A DNA stretch of 22,641 nucleotides from Tubiluchus corallicola. Taxonomy: Eukaryota > Priapulida > Priapulimorpha > Priapulimorphida > Tubiluchidae. The DNA is taken from positions 1-22,641 of the forward strand of contig JAQGDQ010002475.1 of NCBI GenBank assembly GCA_030141605.1, given 5' to 3'. Shown here piece by piece: positions 19,893 to 22,641 of the stretch (position 1 is the first letter of the stretch; the number at the start of each line of letters is the position of its first letter). A program made the position numbers and the translations under genes. The notes beneath the pieces were generated by a model. The model was not told where the DNA came from and searched no databases. It saw only the letters and a program-made list of their open reading frames with translations.

Positions 19893-20244
19893 ACCATTGC
19901 GAGCGTTGGCTTCCATATTCTAGTGTCAGCTGGCCGCCTACGACATTCTGATATGATTTGCTACCACGGCTTGTTTTTTTGTAAGCTCGTGTATATTTTT
20001 TTTTGTATGCTTTCTCATGCCTACTTTTACGTTTTTTATTTTTTTCCAGCCGTTTATGTTTATGTTTATTTTTATATTTATTTTTATGATCTTTTTCGTT
20101 AGAGATATGTATGCTTTGGCTGTGGTGTGATTTTTTGTCGTAAGATGATTTTCCTTTGGCGTGGGTTGGCTCTGTGCTGGTGGTAATGAAGAGCGCTATT
20201 GCTAAGCACAATGTCAGAATGTATGTTAATGTTTGATTTGTCAT
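19891..20244 (-). CDS. Secreted Lys/His-rich polybasic protein, unknown family
   Basis: I do not recognise a family. The 117-residue product has a signal peptide with hydrophobic core YILTLCLAIALFI and a good cleavage site after A29 (THA). The mature 88 residues contain, by my count, 22 Lys, 6 Arg and 7 His against 6 acidic residues, in low-complexity runs such as HKNKYKNKHKHKR and KKKYTRAYKK. The last 17 residues (VVGGQLTLEYGSQRSQW) are different: beta-like and ending in Trp. A role in binding DNA, LPS, peptidoglycan or metal is possible but unproven. An AGGGA site lies about 9 bases before the ATG. A sigma-54-type promoter lies about 55-72 bases upstream. Codon use is A-rich because the gene is on the C/A-rich strand and Lys-rich. 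Confidence 0.65.
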   Translation of the reverse strand: MTNQTLTYILTLCLAIALFITTSTEPTHAKGKSSYDKKSHHSQSIHISNEKDHKNKYKNKHKHKRLEKNKKRKSRHEKAYKKKYTRAYKKTSRGSKSYQNVVGGQLTLEYGSQRSQW

Positions 20245-20299
20245 TGTTTTTATCCCTATTCTTTAATTACTCTTTGGTCATTTACCCAATGTTATAGGG

Positions 20300-20316
20300 G
20301 GCAATATTTGTGCCAA
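20300..20316 (-). promoter_or_regulatory. Candidate sigma-54 (-24/-12) promoter
   Basis: The minus strand reads TTGGCACAAATATTGCC: TGGCAC, five bases, then TTGC, with exactly ten bases between the GG and GC doublets. This agrees with the known sigma-54 consensus. The start would fall near 20289, leaving a leader of about 45 bases before the ATG at 20244. A sigma-70 reading is less good: a TATAAC follows, but the spacer from TTGGCA is only 14. The site also contains the inverted repeat GGCA/TGCC, so a repressor site is an alternative. Confidence 0.5.
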
Positions 20317-20366
20317 TTTAGGTCTATGCGGATTGTTTCTTATAAAAATTGGAGGATGTTTTTTAG

Positions 20367-20395
20367 TTGATTTAAAAAGCCGTGGTGTAATAATG
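20367..20395 (+). promoter_or_regulatory. Weak candidate promoter for the AI-2E-family permease
   Basis: TTGATT (20367-20372) and ATAATG (20390-20395) are 17 bases apart, about 100 bases before the permease ATG. The -10 box is poor, so this is only a suggestion. Confidence 0.25.
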
Positions 20396-20497
20396 ATAAA
20401 ATCGTTGTATATGGGGATTTTAAAATAGCACTGTCGATTTTTAGATGGATAGATTGGGAAGACTTTTTCTCTCCAGGGAAAGAGTAGGGGATGAAAG

Positions 20498-21556
20498 ATG
20501 AGCTATAGCCGTTTGCTTTTTTATTTATGTATTTCTTTTTTGATATTTTGGCTGCTGCATCTTCTCAGTGGTATTTTGATGCCTTTTGCGGTTGGTATTG
20601 TTGTGGCGTATTTTTTAAATCCGTCTGTTCGCTTACTTGAGAAGCATGGTTTTAATCGTACTTTTGCGACGGTTTTTGTTTCGGTGCTTTTTTTTATTAT
20701 TGTTATGGTGGGTTTTCTTTTGCTGTTTCCGTTGGCGTATCGGGAGATTATGTCGTTTATTTCTGATATTCCGTCTTATTTGGAAAGGGCGCAGATTTTT
20801 TTCGCGGAGAATTTTTCTTTTTTGTATGGTTTTTTTCTGGAGAAGGCAGAGACGGCGGCTTTGGTGGACTTATGGGAGAGCCATGGAACATCTGTTTTGA
20901 AAATCTCTTTTCAATTTTTGCAAAAAATATTCGTTCAGGGTTTGTCTTTTGCGAATCTCTTGTCGCTATTGCTGATTACACCGATTGTTGCTTTTTATCT
21001 TATGCGGGATTGGCCGTTGATTATCAGGCGTATTGATGCTTTATTGCCGTTGGATTACGCGGATGATATTCGTCGTGTTTCTTTTGATATTAATGAGAGG
21101 ATAGCGGGATTTATTCGGGGGCAGTTTTTAGTTTGTATTCTGCTGGGTTTATTTTATGGGATTTCGCTTTTTCTTTTTGGCCTGAATTTTGGTCTTCTTG
21201 TTGGTTTACTGGCGGGTGTTATTTCATTTATTCCTTATTTGGGGACAATTATCGGCTTTAGTGTTTCGGTTGGGATTGCGTTTTTTCAATATTCGAGTTG
21301 GCTGTCGATTTTTATTGTGGCGGGTATTTTTATTGCGGGTCAGATTTTAGAGACGGGTATTTTGTCGCCTCGTCTTTTGGGATCTCGGGTTGGTCTTCAT
21401 CCGGTTTGGATTATTTTTGGTTTACTGGCTGGTGGGTATTTGTTTGGGATTACGGGGATGTTGTTATCGATACCGGTTGCGGCGTCGATTGGTGTTTTGG
21501 TTCGTTTTTTTATAGAGCGTTATATGTCGAGTTCGTTTTACGATCCGTCTTTATAG
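20498..21556 (+). CDS. AI-2E-family (PerM-like) membrane transporter
   Basis: This is a polytopic inner-membrane protein of the AI-2E transporter / DUF20 family. Substrates differ among members and cannot be told here. The product has 352 residues. Two N-terminal hydrophobic segments come first (about 7-38), then another near 57-80. A soluble loop with DIPSYLERAQ follows. Near 160 is TPIVAFYLMRDW, a family hallmark, then RIAGFIRGQFLVCILLGLFYG. The C-terminal half has several membrane segments with the conserved FIPYLGTIIG and ILSPRLLGSRVGLHP motifs. The ATG at 20498 has an AGGGG site 7 bases upstream. Its last 47 bases overlap the convergent hdaA. The pairing with hdaA is usual in alphaproteobacteria. 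Confidence 0.92.
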   Translation: MSYSRLLFYLCISFLIFWLLHLLSGILMPFAVGIVVAYFLNPSVRLLEKHGFNRTFATVFVSVLFFIIVMVGFLLLFPLAYREIMSFISDIPSYLERAQIFFAENFSFLYGFFLEKAETAALVDLWESHGTSVLKISFQFLQKIFVQGLSFANLLSLLLITPIVAFYLMRDWPLIIRRIDALLPLDYADDIRRVSFDINERIAGFIRGQFLVCILLGLFYGISLFLFGLNFGLLVGLLAGVISFIPYLGTIIGFSVSVGIAFFQYSSWLSIFIVAGIFIAGQILETGILSPRLLGSRVGLHPVWIIFGLLAGGYLFGITGMLLSIPVAASIGVLVRFFIERYMSSSFYDPSL

Positions 21557-22244
21557 GGGTCGTATTGATTGTTTCGAGTATTTCGCGCATGAAATGGATT
21601 GTGATTTGTTGTTTTCTTGCGAGGGATTTTTTATTGCTTTCTATGACGATTTCGCGTGCGGCTTTCATGGAGCGGGGCATTCGTTTTAAAAGAAAGTCGA
21701 TCACCTGCCGGGGTACGATGAGTTGTTGATCGCTGAATTGCTTTATAAGGACGGCTTTCAAGAGTGTATCGTCGGGGGATTTAATTCCGATACTAAGGGA
21801 GGAGGCCAGCCTGCTTTTGAGGTCTGGCAGGGGTATATTCCAATGTTTATGTGTGGAGTTTGCGGTTATAAGGACGTGTTTTCCGTGTTCTCGTGTCAGG
21901 TTGAGAAAGTGGAAGAAGTGGGCGGGATCTATTGTATCAAGAGCGGCATGAATATTATCGATAACAAAGCTGCTGTGGCGTTCCATCATAGGGATGGAAA
22001 GAAACGCCTCTGATTGTTCAGGGTTCCAGAAGGTGGCTTTACTTTTATTGGCGAAAAGGTGAGCGAGGTGTGTTTTTCCACATCCTTCTGGTCCATAGAC
22101 TGTTAGGAGATAAAAGGGCCATTCTGGCCATTGGTCGATGCAGTGGAATGCTTCGTAATTGGTTTCCGAGACAAAGAAATCTTGTCGTAAAAAGGAGATA
22201 TGATGGGGGAAGGGAAGAGGGAGTTGATCGATTGTTTTTTCCAC
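21510..22244 (-). CDS. hdaA: DnaA-related replication regulator HdaA
   Basis: This AAA+ paralogue of DnaA lacks the DNA-binding domain. In alphaproteobacteria HdaA works with the beta clamp to promote hydrolysis of DnaA-ATP and so limit reinitiation. The product has 244 residues. QLPLPF (7-12) is a clamp-binding motif near the N-terminus. The Walker A motif is GPEGCGKTH (51-59, K57), the Walker B-like motif is FVIDNIH (D96), sensor I is LITANS, the arginine-finger region is DLKSRL (R145), and sensor II is PRSMKAAREIV. The start is GTG at 22244 with an AGG about 8 bases upstream; no better in-frame ATG exists. The 3' end overlaps the convergent permease by 47 bases. Its leader holds one copy of a duplicated promoter segment. 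Confidence 0.93.
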   Translation of the reverse strand: MEKTIDQLPLPFPHHISFLRQDFFVSETNYEAFHCIDQWPEWPFYLLTVYGPEGCGKTHLAHLFANKSKATFWNPEQSEAFLSIPMMERHSSFVIDNIHAALDTIDPAHFFHFLNLTREHGKHVLITANSTHKHWNIPLPDLKSRLASSLSIGIKSPDDTLLKAVLIKQFSDQQLIVPRQVIDFLLKRMPRSMKAAREIVIESNKKSLARKQQITIHFMREILETINTTPIKTDRKTNSTYNAL

Positions 22245-22280
22245 AATTATGCCTGTGTATGTGTGTTTGTTTTTTGGGTG

Positions 22281-22355
22281 GATTTTCAGGGAGATTACGC
22301 TTTTGCGGCGTCATTCCCTCATCTCTCTTTAGCCTATAATTGAATGGAACGAATG
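22281..22355 (-). repeat. Duplicated promoter/leader segment, copy A (hdaA side)
   Basis: This is one copy of an imperfect direct repeat whose second copy lies at 22552-22634. The best blocks, read on the + strand, are GCGGCGTCATTCCCTCA and TATAATTGAATGGAACGAATG (19 of 21 bases match copy B). On the minus strand the copy contains the -10 region, a GAGGGA site and ATGACGCCGCAAAA, which opens a frame different from hdaA. Confidence 0.75.
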
Positions 22356-22359
22356 TCAA
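22331..22359 (-). promoter_or_regulatory. Candidate hdaA promoter
   Basis: A perfect TTGACA (22359-22354 on the minus strand) is followed after 17 bases by TAGGCT (22336-22331), a weak -10 box that keeps the key T, A and final T. Transcription would start near 22325, giving a leader of about 80 bases before the hdaA GTG. Confidence 0.45.
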
Positions 22360-22503
22360 CAGGGGATTGCCTTTCGTTTCCGTAAAGCTTTCCTTATGCG
22401 GCTTTCATCTGGAGCTCTTGTTTGTTGGCGTTAAAAGGTTTGTGTAAAGGTGGCTCGGCTATTATTCGCGAGGGCTTTCGGGTATATGTTTTCCTTTAAG
22501 GAT

Positions 22504-22596
22504 TTATCTGAGAAAGAGGGCGGTCGCGATACTTTCGGCGCCGTTGAGCTCGATTTTCATGGAAGGGGGAGGAGTTTTCGCTTTTTGCGGCGTCAT
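22504..22596 (-). other. Short ORF (30 codons) downstream of repeat copy B
   Basis: An ATG in copy B with an adjacent GAGGAA opens a 30-codon frame, MTPQKAKTPPPS then MKIELNGAESIATALFLR, ending TAA at 22504. Copy A starts the same way (MTPQK) in another frame to hdaA. I do not recognise it. It may be a leader peptide, a remnant of a duplicated gene start, or chance. Between 22360 and 22503 I see no further gene. Confidence 0.25.
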
Positions 22597-22634
22597 TTCC
22601 TCAGTTTTTATTCTATAGTTGAATGGAGCGAATG
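22552..22634 (-). repeat. Duplicated promoter/leader segment, copy B (near window edge)
   Basis: This is the second copy of the repeat described at 22281-22355, about 280 bases upstream of it on the minus strand. Shared words include GCGGCGTCATT, CCTCA, TTGAATGGA, CGAATG and a GATTTTCA block. Its -10 equivalent is TAGAAT (22615-22610), a good match. The -35 equivalent, 17 bases away, is CCAGCA (22638-22633), a poor one. The homology may continue past the window edge. Confidence 0.7.
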
Positions 22635-22641
22635 CTGGCGG

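Noticed and set aside
20491-20508. Five-codon ORF (MKDEL) overlapping the permease start
   Set aside because: The AGGGG site abuts its ATG with no spacing. The real start at 20498 fits better.
22045-22359. Minus-strand open frame starting before copy A and running into hdaA in another frame
   Set aside because: Past its first residues it reads through hdaA out of frame, and hdaA motifs are unambiguous.

Overview
The window comes from an alphaproteobacterium whose order I cannot fix. Three things point there: the mdh-sucCDAB-lpd gene order, the DUF3576-leuS-lptE-holA order, and an HdaA-type DnaA paralogue next to an AI-2E-family permease. Base composition looks moderate (about half G+C in many lines, lower in others). 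The + strand is G/T-rich whichever way the genes point. All genes read in the standard code, with TAA, TAG and TGA all used as stops.

Region 1 (1-9813, minus strand): a carbon-metabolism block transcribed leftward in the order tal, pyrB, mdh, sucC, sucD, sucA, sucB, lpd (lpd is cut by the window edge). It encodes malate dehydrogenase, succinyl-CoA synthetase and all three subunits of the 2-oxoglutarate dehydrogenase complex. A TalB-type transaldolase and an aspartate carbamoyltransferase of gammaproteobacterial appearance precede the conserved alphaproteobacterial suc block. Hairpins or inverted repeats sit between mdh and sucC, between sucD and sucA, and between sucB and lpd.

Region 2 (10111-19184, plus strand): housekeeping genes for a DUF3576 lipoprotein, leuS, lptE, holA, lepA, queA and tgt. 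They cover translation, LPS export, the replication clamp loader and queuosine-tRNA synthesis. Junctions are tight (queA/tgt overlap by 8 bases). Two very small ORFs begin on the stop codons of the two lipoprotein genes.

Region 3 (19185-20497, minus strand): an accessory island of two small predicted secreted proteins I do not recognise as named families. One is built from four 22-residue repeats with hendecad (11-residue) coiled-coil spacing. The other is an extremely Lys/His-rich basic protein with a strong sigma-54-type sequence upstream. Their signal-peptide regions look related. This is the most novel part of the window.

Region 4 (20498-22641): an AI-2E-family permease and convergent, overlapping hdaA. 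Upstream of hdaA is an imperfect duplication of a promoter/leader segment that continues to the window edge. No tRNA, rRNA, CRISPR array, insertion sequence or phage gene was found.
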